Below are positions 36,484-48,600 of a stretch of 64,000 nt of DNA, piece after piece (position 1 is the first letter of the stretch; each line of letters opens with the position of its first letter). The position numbers and the translations under genes are program-made. The notes beneath the pieces were generated by a model. It had not been told where the DNA came from. It searched no databases and saw only the letters and a list, made by a program, of their open reading frames with translations. Origin of the DNA: Channa striata (lineage: Eukaryota > Chordata > Actinopteri > Anabantiformes > Channidae); NCBI GenBank assembly GCA_033026295.1, contig CM065183.1, positions 13,494,657 through 13,558,656 on the forward strand, given 5' to 3'.

Positions 36484-37872
36484 GATCAGCCACAACATCA
36501 ATGCCATGTACTATAGTGGTTTTAATGTTTTGGTGGACAGAGGGAAGGCACTGGCACTGAACAGTCTGTGGCTACAGAGCCCATACACAGAACACTGTGG
36601 TGCACTTTGTGTTTGACGAGGCTTTAAATTTCATAATTTAAAGGGCATGGCCGTTTGGCCTTCAATTTCAAACATTTTCAGAGGCACAAAGGCTGCCTGA
36701 TTGTGCACTAAGGCCAATAGACAAATTACATATGACAAATAAATGTATGCCGCCTGAGCAGTAATCTTGTAAACCGGTTTAGTGAACGGCTTATATGAAA
36801 ACAACAACAGAATTTAAAATAATGTGTGGATGAATGTGGAACTATTTAAGGGAAATATGCAGAGACATTTCATCTGGCAGTAGTAATAACTGTGCATTAA
36901 AATTCAAACAGTACATGGCATTATCTGTGCAGGTGGGCAGATATCACTTCAGATGATTAGGTAGAAAAAAGGAGAACTGTGTGCCTAATTTCTCTTAAGT
37001 ACTTTTTATGCTTCCAACAGGTGAAATAATATTATATTTTTTGCTTAATAGTGGGGACAATGACCAATATTAATTCCAGCTCCTTGCAGTGATGAAGCCA
37101 TGAGTTGGCCTCTTCTGACAAACCCCTAGAACTTTCTGATGGCACAATGAAATATATTTGTCTTTCCGGTTGTCAAGTAACTAATAATAATGAAGTTATT
37201 TTTACACAAAATCACTCATTTCTTCAGTGTTACTTCTGCATTTGCAATAACTCAAAATTCACTGTTGCAGAAATTACTTATTAATCAGTGGAAAAATAAA
37301 TAAATAAGCAATGGGGAATAATAATTCCTAATTAATTTCTAATACAAAAAGAATGCAACACAACATGAAAATCTTGCCTGAGTAAGTAACTGCCTGAGTT
37401 GTCTTCTTTTCCACTTTTCTTTTCATAAGCCAAACATTTCACACCGCAATCTTGACTGAAACTAAAAATAGATGTGCACAAGTACAAAAGTTCACCCACA
37501 GTCAGCATTAATAAGAAGGCTGATGATATCCCGTAACGTTAATAAGGAAATGACATCAAATTATGTAACGTATTATAATGACTTATAATATGTACGCAGC
37601 TCCAGTGTGTGCATTGTTTACCATAATACATCCATGAAATGTTACCTACGTTTATGTGAGTGACTACCCACAAATAAAAAACTAAACAGTCATATACACC
37701 ACGACTGCAACTGTGGCTCCGCTTTTCCAGGATAAATCACAGATCTATTTTCATGAGGAGATCTGAGGGAGTTTAGATCTGATGATGGCACAACAGCCCC
37801 TGTGACCATGTAAGTCTTATAATATGAGGCGCATTTGAACACCAGCAGGTGGTATTAATGTAGTGGCTGATC
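36484..37872. mobile_element. Putative non-autonomous DNA element bounded by 23-bp terminal inverted repeats
   Basis: The left end, beginning GATCAGCCACAACATCAATG (36484-36506), and the complement of the right end (37850-37872) agree at 20 of 23 positions. A third, diverged inverted copy of the motif (GTGGTTTTAATG at 36516-36527) follows the left end. The motif ATCAGCCA.AACATTAAAACCAC resembles one I remember from repeated elements in fish. The 1.39 kb interior shows no transposase. Target-site duplication is not evident. The two ends might instead be two separate small insertions. Confidence 0.45.
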
Positions 37873-40570
37873 AGTGTAAACAGTCCTGTAAATAGAATAG
37901 CGAGCTCCATCAAATCATCCTGCGTGCGTGTGCAGCCTCTTTCATTCAAACAGAATGAAACCTCTGACACTCAAATGCGATGAAACTGGGCCATGGTGAC
38001 TGACATGCAGCACAGTAAAAAAGAAAACCTTGTTGTCAATAGACATCGAGAAGGCTTTGCCATGAAACTCTGTAACTAGGGGGAAGATGAAAGGAATAAC
38101 AAGTCTATTTTTCTATAGCCTTTGTCATTACAAACAACTGCTCGACGGTTTTCTATCTTTCTAATTTGCCTGGTGTGTTTCCACGACTAAAGAGAATCTA
38201 AGTTTAACCCCTGGATCTCACAGAGGCCAAAATGTAGACCTTGTAGTCTTCTCATCATTTAAGTGTGTGAAGTATGTGTGCATATCTGCCTGCAAATGTG
38301 CACATTTATGATTCATGTTGACTGCATAGAATTTAATGATGGGAAATGTAAAGCTCTTCGGGCCTCACGAGGCTTAAAAACAATTCCTTTCAGAAAAGAA
38401 ACAATTCATCTTCAGTGGCTTTTTTGAAACACCTCCCATATTTGTGTAGATCCAAAAGATAATGTAGGTATAAGAGTTATTCTTTCAAGAGAGGAAAAAA
38501 TGTTAGCTGAATTTTCTGTTATTTAAAAGAACGGCCTAAGCTTCCTGCAGAGTTCAAAACCGATTCTGCAGAGTTTTAATCAACTTCTCATACCACTGAA
38601 ATCATGTTTTCCATGTTTTCAAAACTTTCCACTCAATCTGATAGTTTCAAAAGTAAAACCCCTGTCAGTTTTTTTAGGATTCACATTATACACAAATGTG
38701 ACAAATCAAAAACACGGAATAAACAAACGGCGCCCTATGAATGCCATTATTATTAGGGTAAATGTAAACTAGGTTTTAGAATGACAGATGACCTACACTC
38801 TTCACTGTCCCTGAACACATCTTAAATGGAGGGTTAGACAGATCGAGGCACTCGCTGTGTTTCCACTCGTCACAAGAAGAGAGGAAATATTCACCCCATC
38901 CACCATCCAGAGTTTAAGGTACAGGGGACTATCTCAGCTGCTCATCCTAACAATGAGCATCTGTCACATGCAGTCGTCCAAACAGATTATTGCCAGCTTA
39001 CTGTCATTTCCATCTGAGATCAAGCCCCTTCTCCAATATTTATTATTGATTTATTTTGGTCTGTGCATAGAACTCATAGAATTGTTTTTACTGCTCCACG
39101 GTAGTTCACAGCATGATCTCGACGTTCTGCTGCAGAGGAGACACAAATTGGAGCGTGAACATGAAAACTTTTTGACTGAATAGAGACACTGATTTTTGAC
39201 TGGCGGTACCAAAAGGTGCTTTACATTTATATTCAGCTGACAGACTCTTGCTGAAATGACAAATGGCACATTGACACATCCTCTGGCAGGATATGTCAAT
39301 AATGAACATTAAATCCATGGTTGAATAGTTGGTTAAACTGTTCTCCGTACCCGGCGTCTGTAGAGGTAAAGAAAGATTGTTTCTGAAGCAGGATGCTTGA
39401 CTTTAACACCATTGGAAAACTGACTCCAGAGAATCACTTTATATCAGTCTTGTTCAGTCACTTACTGAGTGTTTGGGTCAAGAAGGTCTGAAATAATATG
39501 TAGGGTGTGTCTCATAAAAGGTCTTGTCATTTATTTGCATCACACACAATACAAATAAATGACAAATCTAGTATGAAAATGCAAACATTTTGGAAGAAAA
39601 TCAAAATGAAATGGTGTGGTGGGGATATGGTGAGTGGGTTTGAAAAACTCGCAAAAGACAACAGCCACTTTTGTATCTACCTGCAGATGTTTATTAGGAG
39701 TTGGCACTGCTAAAGAAGAACACGTAGAGGAGCAATTTGAGGGAGCCAGTCGACCTGCAACAACATGTGACTGTGTGTCTGAGGCCACTTGGATAAATAA
39801 ATCAGCAGGTTTCTCCTACTGGTACCACAGTGCACATTTGACAGTGATGTTGCAATTTGAGTGCAACAGTTACGCTGGCAACGGACAAATATGATCTTAC
39901 TGCGTAATACTTTGGACTACTGCTAATCTTGTTTAGGGGCCATCATTATTTTTCATATTCCCAGCTACTGTGTGTACAGTCCATTGTTACCACCTTTTTC
40001 CCAAAGACTGAAACACGCTGAACACCTTTTGTTTGTATGAAATTAATTTAAAAGTTATGTTTGAAAAATATTCTTGACAAAATTATAGTTTGTTCTATGG
40101 GACATGGAAAAGAGTGGGGCTCTGGATGTGTGGATATGCTTGTCACTGAAACACAGTCTGACCATCATTGTCAGAGTAGTAAAGTCCTCAGTGCGACCCT
40201 CAAATGACACACAATGACAAATTAAAGAGATTCCTTGAATGTCTGAAGCACTTTTAATGGTCTAATAACCCTTTCAGATATGTCAATAACATGGTTAATA
40301 AATGATTTACTACTGTGTAACTAGCTGCGATCCTGGCACAAACACAGCTTGCTGGCTCAACAGACTTCATGTTTCAGTCAGCTGGTATTCACCAGAAAAC
40401 ACGTGGCTCTCCACAGACACTGTCCTCGAACTGTTTTACATTCAGCTCCAGTGCTGAGGGAACGCTCAAGCATAGTTTAGCGGTAAGGACGTGAAACCCA
40501 TAAAACATGCTGAGTCCCAGAGAAGATTTATCATCAGGCTGCCTCTCTGCCGCTGCCAGCAGTAGATTAC

Positions 40571-40670
40571 ACGTCAAAAGCGGCACAGCGAGCAGATATT
40601 TCAGCCAATAAGCACGGGCGGAGGGAGAGCGGCGCTCGTCTGGAGAGTGATATTGGACGGTCGCGCCGAG
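40571..40670. promoter_or_regulatory. Promoter-like cluster: CRE half site, two CCAAT boxes, GC box
   Basis: Within about 100 bases lie ACGTCA (40571-40576), CCAAT (40605-40609), GGGCGG (40616-40621) and an inverted CCAAT (ATTGG, 40652-40656). CpG is dense for this region (GCGGCGCTCG, GGTCGCGCCG). No gene could be assigned to it. A 103-codon minus-strand frame (40700-40389) begins beside it. Confidence 0.3.
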
Positions 40671-43537
40671 AGAAGGGCTCAGGCTGACCCTTGATCCCAT
40701 TGTTCTTACACTATGAGTGATGACTGACCATAAACCTGCCTGACATCACGGAGGTGAAATGTAGCAACAGTGGAGGCAAAATAGATTACAGGCCTGAGGG
40801 CAGAAATACTCCGAATCTCCTAACAGACTGAGCACATAACTGCAGGGATTTCCATCCGGTCGCACAATTACCGAGTTAATAAATGTAAAACACACAATGA
40901 TTCAATAGGAAACTGTTTTCTTTCTCCAAGCTTACTGTTACTATTTCAATTTCAAAAGCTAAAGTCTGTGACTCCGATAAAGAAACTGCCTTTCGAAAAC
41001 AACTCCTAACTAAAATTTAAAACAATATTCTCCAACGTGTGCATGGTTACTCATTAGATACTATAATGGAATATTGCCTAGTTCTAAGAAAATATCACTT
41101 GGACAAGCCATAGCCACATATTCAGGATTAATGTGGCGTGTTGTTGCATTTGTCTTAAAAATATGTCGTGGATTTTAAAATGGCAAGGGCGTATGATTTT
41201 TGTAAACCAATGCTGACGGTAATTAAAATAAAAACATTTTAGAAGCACCACTTCAACAAGCGGCATGTCTGGATATACATTAGCTTTCAACAACTTGATA
41301 TTACATTTGTTGACTGTTCTCTTATTTACACTATTTCCACTGCAAGGCCACTTTTTATCATCTTTTCTGAATAACCCTTCCCATAACCTAAAAAATGATC
41401 AGTAGAATTAGTTCATCATTGTCTTTGAAATGCTTAACAAAATCATTCCCACTGTGCATAAGAAAGAAGGTGAAATATTCTAAGGTTAGTGCAGAAGCTT
41501 AATATTCTGTATTTCAAACTACAAAAAGACAATAGTTCAAACACCTTTGCACTGGTGAAAAGATGAAAAAAGAGAGTCAAAGGGATCTGATGCTTACTAT
41601 GCAAAGCATACGCTGCTAAAACATTTCGTCAGCTATAACCGAGCCGGGTCGAACAAAGAAACGCCATCAGAGAAAAGTTCTATATGTTGCTGCTGACACC
41701 TCACTGAGATCAGTCTGTAGTGATCAGGTGATGTCTCCTTTCCCTTGCTGGGATCTCCACTTCACGACTTCTTCCTTTTGATGCGGAACATGGATAGAAG
41801 AGACAACTTTGTTTTACAGGCCCTGAATGATGGCAGTGTAAATATATGCAATCAATTGCATCTGCATTAATTCCTAATCTATTGGTGACCATAGCGTGTG
41901 AGTGTCAAGTTTATGATGAGAACCAATGAATCTCAATTGGCACAAATAATTTCATGTATTTACTTACTTAGTCAGAACTACATTTACCCTAAATGGCGAG
42001 TCACAACAGAAATAAAATGTAAAAAATGTTGGCAATAATACACCTGAATTTTATCTGTTATTTGTCCTGTATATTATTGTGGTGATACAGTATCAAATTT
42101 CTAATAAAGGGGTGCGGTGGTCCGACAAAAGCGTTTCATGAAGGAGGGTCTCTCGTGCCCTCACTCATGTCTCTTTTAGGTAACGTCCTCTCTCCTTGCT
42201 CCTCTAAATGCAAACGAGGGAAATGAAAGACTCTTCATGATGGCAGACTGGAACAAAATCCAGGTTACTCGAGGAGCTCGGAGACATAAAATGAGGTAAT
42301 GAGAAGCACTAAGAATCTTAATTAAAATACACCAAGAGAGGTGGTAACTTAAAAAAAAACACTTTAACATGGTAAGATTATATGTAACTCTAACAACAAA
42401 TGGCATCAAGTGCTTAAAAAAAAAATCTAAATCTGTGATTTGCATCTGATTTGTTCTTCCAAACATCCCATTAAAAGCGCTACCACATTGTCACAAACGA
42501 CCGGAAAAGTAAGGCAACAATCTGTCACATTCATACCATATATTTATGGACCCATCAGACTAATGTGTTCCAGCATAAGCTATAATTCAGATTGTTAATG
42601 AAGCCCTTTGTTTTTTTTGGCACAGCACCAGGCTGCAAGGTCATGCAGACAGGCCCACTCACCATATATTCTCCATCTCATCTAGGTGAGGACCTTTTCA
42701 GCATTAAAAGGACAATTCTCAGAGCGAACGTCCTGGAGTTATTGTTAACAAAGGGAATGACGCAAAGAAGCAAATAACATTTGTTATTTTCAATTAGACA
42801 GCACGACAACAGCTTTTAGGTATAACTTCATATCTGACAGCGGGGAACACTGCTCCCGTTGTTTATTTCCATTAGGATGACATTCCACTAAAGGCCTCTG
42901 CAATAATATCCCAATATTTAGCCATATTACAAGCTGGCTTTCTTGTCACTCTAATTTTGATGCAGATCCCAAGACCATATTTGATTTGATTGCTATATGA
43001 AGATTCCATTGGAGCACTCTCAAACTCATTTTCCTTGACAGCCTTTGATATTTTATAATAAATATTCTCAAATGGTAAATTATTATTGAGAGCGGTTTCA
43101 TGAGAATTTGCAAAGAGGCTCAGAAGAGTGCACGGCCTTTCACACAACGCTGAGATGGGTATCATAAACACAAAGCTCACAACACATTTGTCATCTCTGC
43201 CACCAATGCAATAAAACCAGGCTTTTGTTTTTCCTAGGGGGATTCAGCAAGTTCCTGTTAGTCATACACATAACTTCTATTATAAGTCACACAAAGCTAC
43301 CAGACATTCTAAAGGTTCCTTTGAAAGTTCAGATTTCTTGTTATCCTTCCTGCCATGTCCCTCCAAATCATTCATGAAACAGTGAGAATAGCTGGTGTCT
43401 GTCCTCGCATGGATTCCTCATCAAAGCATCACATCAGCTGGTCATGGCCCAGTGATGCACTTGGATTCATCACTGACCGCCAGCCTCCGTCCTTATTCCA
43501 TTCATCTCTCTCGCTCGGTCTCCACCATCTTGCCCGC

Positions 43538-43564
43538 ATCTCTCTCTCTCTCTCTCTCTCTCTC
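43538..43564. repeat. CT/GA microsatellite
   Basis: About 12 CT units in a pyrimidine-rich context. Confidence 0.95.
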
Positions 43565-44879
43565 CATTAAATATCATATCCACAATGCAGCTGCAGCGAT
43601 ATAATCCAGTCCAAGTTACATCAGCGCTGCAATCTGTCACGCAGCCTGTCCTGCCGCCTTTCACTCTCCTGAAGAGAGACTGACGTGCGAGCCGTCAATG
43701 TTCTATCATTTCCTAAAACTGCAGCAGAAACGTTTGGGTCTGAAGACACAGTCAGCTGAAAACAATTTATTTTTTTTCTCGGAGAAACTCCCACACTTAA
43801 TGAGATTAAAAATAATTTAACTAAGCTTTTTTCCTCATAAGCCACTAAGATAGGGGGTAATGGAACTGTGCTTAGACAGCACAGTTGGGCTATTAAATGT
43901 GAGTATTGATGAAAAGGAGAGTCCAAGTGAGCAGATAATGCACTAAATATGCTGATGCGTTTTTTTGGGGGGGAATAGGACAAATTGTATTTACAGCATG
44001 TCTAATACCTTCAGTTATCTAGTCAGTCTATGCAGGGAGGGAAATTCCACAAGCTAAGCTACATACTGACAGCCTGATTACCAGTTATCAGGATGTTGCA
44101 TAAGCCAACGTTCTGTTTTATTTGCTGCATTATTAATTGGAAAAGCTCAGTGTCTAAACTGAAAACAAACAGCTACGTAACCTGTCTGGGTGAAAACATT
44201 ATTTACCTCTGAACATTGATTTTTCTAGCAAAACAATATGTTGATTCATAGGTTTTAAACAGAGCATGTATTTAAAAAATATATTTATTAATTCCACAGA
44301 AACCACACTACCCAGCTCCTTAGGTCTGAATGCTTTTCACTATGGTCTTGATAACGATTTATATACAACATGGTGCATTAAATACACATGCAGACATTTA
44401 CACATTGTGCCAATCACAAATCAGCTGTCAATTATTATTGGTGCAGTTTTGTAGGGGGAGATTAAGACTGCCTCACTGCAAACGGAAACAACTGACATGA
44501 TATTATTTTCCAGCTGCAAGCGGGAAATAAAAATAGAAAATAAAATGGAAGAAGCCATCGATATTTAAGGATCGCTACATTTTACATCCATTACTGCTGA
44601 TGCAATATTAAGTTTTTGTGGGCAGTATTGTGATGCCCACACACTTGACTACCTATTTCTGTTAATTGTGTCCACAAAAGTTAAGCTCTCGTCTGCATTT
44701 CAAGTGGACATTTACATGATAATATGGAGCAATAAACTGACTTGCGTAGAGAAGAGCAGATATTTTCTGACAGCTGTTGCCTTTGTCAGTTACTGTACCT
44801 TCAGGTGATAAAACTTTTTTCTGAAAAATCTATGAACATGCTTCATCGTAAGAAAGTGTTAGGAAGGGGCTAATATGTA

Positions 44880-45660
44880 AGGACCCAGGGTGGTGACGAC
44901 AAAACGTTGTGTAATGAGGATTTATTTGAAGAACAAAAATGACTCTGAAAAAGGAGGATGGGACAAACTGTTAAACTAAACGAACCAGGGGAAAGAACTA
45001 AGACGTAAAACAGAAACAAAAGAAAAACTAACTACATAAAGTAATAACACAGCAAAAATGAATTTCTCTGACAAACAATCTCTAAACAAAGTTCAACTAA
45101 AACATGAGAAAACAAATAACCAAACCTAAAAGAACAGACGAATAGATGTGAGAAATATTTCAAATAATGGAAAAGGCAAAACCAATATAAACCCAAACTC
45201 AACTATCAACACACAAAACCTGACAAAAGGACTGACAACTAACCAAAGTAAAAACCGAGGAGGACAGAAAGGAACAAAGAAAGGGACTAAAATACATAAA
45301 GACTGAAGGTGAACTCAAGGAGAGGTCAATGAACAGATACAACTAAACCTCAGACCAAGAGCCGCAGAACGAGACAGCGACACACAAGAACTCGCACGTA
45401 CATAAACCATCAGCTAGGATGAGATAGTGTGAGTGTATGTGGAGGTGTCAGATGTGACAAACCCGCAAACAGGGAGGCGAGAACTGGGTTTATTCGAATG
45501 GGAAAACCGGTGAAACCAATGAGGACAAAGAAGGTTAGAAAAGGATCCCAAATGAAATCGACAGGAAGGAAAAGCAATACTACAAAATAAAAGTCCAAAA
45601 CAGCAAATAAACAAAAATGACACCAACTAAAGTCCAGGATACTGACAGAAATAGATTTGA
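44880..45660. repeat. A-rich, strand-asymmetric block, probably part of an unclassified interspersed repeat
   Basis: For about 750 bases the plus strand is strongly biased to A with few T, with recurrent words such as ACAAAA, AACTAA and AACAAA. It opens with GTGTAATGAGGATTTATTTG. Similar A-rich interiors are familiar from repeated elements in percomorph fish. No reading frame or terminal repeat identifies the family. Confidence 0.4.
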
Positions 45661-48600
45661 AAAGATAATCAGAAGGCTGATTATTGTTGTTGTGGCATTA
45701 CAATAACCAGCACCAGCACTAGTTTGGTCTTTATTATTGACCTAATCTACCTTTAGTAACTGCATTTTGTTTACAGAAGCCTACGGTTCAACTAAAGACA
45801 ATTTAGTGCGTGGCCCAGACAGCACAGCACCTTCAGCTCAGACTACTGCAGCACCTAAAGGCGAGACGTGCGCGTTATGAATAAGTCGATATGGTTGGTG
45901 CACTTTAATCCAAGGCTGTTGAGTTGCAGTAAACCAACTGATAAACACGGTGTTTTGCTTGTGTACCGACCCAAAGGTTTTGCACAGTGATTCACGGGTC
46001 GGCTCCAGTATGTGCCCTCCCCTCTGTGGGGCATGCTGCTCTTCAATGCTGATTTACAGAAAATGACCTGCCTGCACAACACAGCTATTTTCCATATTTT
46101 CCACAGTGGCACACAGAAATCTGAAAGGAAGGCTGGAAACAACACCTTCTGACCTCATTCCGTTACTGTGACCCCCCCCCCTTCAGGTGAATACGAGTTC
46201 TTTATTAAAACATGTGGTGACTAAATTATATCCAAACAGCAATTTGTGTTCCACTCGAAAGCGCATTTCTTTTAAATGCTGAAGAAATGCTTGCTGGCCT
46301 ATTATGTTTCTGTGATGTGGGGTGGCACCACAAGAAAAATGTGTGATGATTGCTCTGCATAGTCACACAATGGCCAAAAAAATATTGGGTTATTTGAAAG
46401 CAACAGGTGTAAGTACTATTCTTCCAGGAGGTTCGATTGAGACATGAGTGGTTAAATCCAAAGAACTGAAAAACAAATCAGAAGGCACTTAACAGTAGTA
46501 TTTAGAAAAGTGCTATGAAGCGCAGTCACTTTAAAAAAACATTAGGTTTATTTGAACTTTTCTATTCGCCGTATTGTAAAGCCAAGTAAGTGTAGCCAAG
46601 TAAAACCATAGTGTGAATCCATTTGAACTTTGAAAAAAAAAAGGTTTCTATCCACCAAACACTGATGATGAACAACTGGCAAATTTGAACATTTCGTTAT
46701 TTTTTTTGGGGGGGAGCAGGTGATGCTGGTGTTTCCAATTAATCCTTTTTTTTAAATACTGTCCGTAGTTGTTTCCAAAGACAGAAACTGTTTACTTATA
46801 TTTTACTGAGCTCTAATAATGGCAGCGACTGAAAAAGCCAATAACACAATTGGATTTGTGTCCTGTCCTCTGTATCTGCATTGTAAATTTGAAGGAATAT
46901 ATGACTGAGCGCAGGGTCCAATAGTTGAACTTTCTTCAGTTCTGCTTTTTGGAGAATGAAATGGGAGACAGGCTTGTTTTTAGCTCAAACAGCCTTTTGC
47001 CAGATCCTGTCATATGCTTTATAACACTTAGATAAAGTTTTTTTAATATATCCTATCACTTTAAAATTGTCAAGTCGCTGTGTGCTGATAACTTGTATAA
47101 TAAAGCACTAGAGCAGAACGCGGAGACTAGAATTCAGAGGTCCTCGAATGGAACTTTTTACTCCAGGTTTGGAAACTGAAAGTAAGTTGTTCAAGTGATC
47201 CTCTGCATGGAGCCGGTTGAAGCCAGCGATTCTGAGTCATAGGATTAATATTGCAAGCAGAAACTTTATTTCATGTTAATAAATCTTGTATCGTGTACGA
47301 CTAAATTTATAATGACAAGCTGGCCCCCTCTGTATCATTTACTCACCTTTGAGCTTATACAGGCTCTGCTGGACAACATGCAGCAGAAGTTGCAGACAGA
47401 CCGTCAGAACAGAAGCATGACCGACAGAAACCTAAGCAGCATCTTTCTTTTGTTCAAAATGTGTGTGTAAGACAGGAGTGACATTCAATCGAAACAATCG
47501 TCACCTCTACATGAATCAGCTTCTGTGAGTCGGTGAGTTTCAATACAAATAGACAGTGCCGATAATGGTTCACGTCACGTTATCCTCATACGCATTTAAA
47601 TTTTTTTGAGTTTTTGAGTTCTTAAAAAGTTCTTAAAGTCCTAAATGTGCTTCTGAATTTTGTATCTAAAATAAAATGATTTCTGGCATGTCTAAAAGTT
47701 TACATATGGGATTCCATTTTACAGTCATATGTTAGTCCTGCACATTCACCCTGTTTTATAAACTACACAACTAAATGCAGTGCTGACTATGAGTACATGT
47801 AGTAATTGCTTATTATCATATTTTTATGATAAAATGTTGAAATACACAGGATACACAAGTCCACTTTAAATAATACAACATTGACTGTTATTACTAATGT
47901 GACCGCAGAAAGAACTTGCTGGGAAAAATATTTTCTAGTCTATATTTAGTTGTTCTGCCCTGCAGGCATTAGTATATAACATGTTTCGTGGGTGCCTGAG
48001 GTTTAAAAGTCTTTGCTGTATAGATGTTGCTTTCACTCACATCTTAACTCCTGGACAGGCAAAAAAGGAATGATATGAGTAAAAAACAGATTATTAAGAA
48101 GCAGGGTCGTTTATGGCCAAAAATAATAGTTATTATAGTTATTTTGTTCATGTGAAACAACAAGCACTTTTTAAGGGAACATTATATCATTACTGTACAG
48201 TGGGTTAGATTTTTATTCAATTGAATGATTTATTTAATGTTTGAAAAATTTACATTATTGAAAAATTCTAAAGTTATACAGGTAATTGTTGCAGTAATAT
48301 TGAGTTTGTTTTACTCCTAGTTTCACTCATAAAGCCTTTATACAAATGTACAGCACAGGAATTACCGGTGTGTTTGGTATAGAAAGTCTGGCTTTCTGTC
48401 ATCGAGTTACACCTCAGTAGCACCTCAACGTGAAGTGTACAGTAAAATGAATGATTTATAACTGATATGAAATAAACACTAAAAGAAAGCACTATTAAAA
48501 CCATGATTTACTTTGAAGGTTTTATTTTCTGACAGCTCTATCAGATTTTATACACTATTCAAATGGGATTTTTATCCCTACTCATTTCTGATGTGTAGCC

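Larger units (their letters stand above)
37873..46000. other. 5' flanking region, no gene recognised (part 2)
   Basis: Non-coding sequence with a CCAAT/GC-box cluster at 40.57-40.66 kb, a SOX-like palindrome at 42.74 kb, a CT microsatellite at 43.54 kb and an A-rich strand-biased block at 44.9-45.6 kb. Reading frames of up to 108 codons here show no recognisable domains. Confidence 0.5.

Noticed and set aside
38857..39183. 108-codon plus-strand frame (MFPLVTRREE...)
   Set aside because: Hydrophobic stretches but no family signature; composition matches the AT-rich background.
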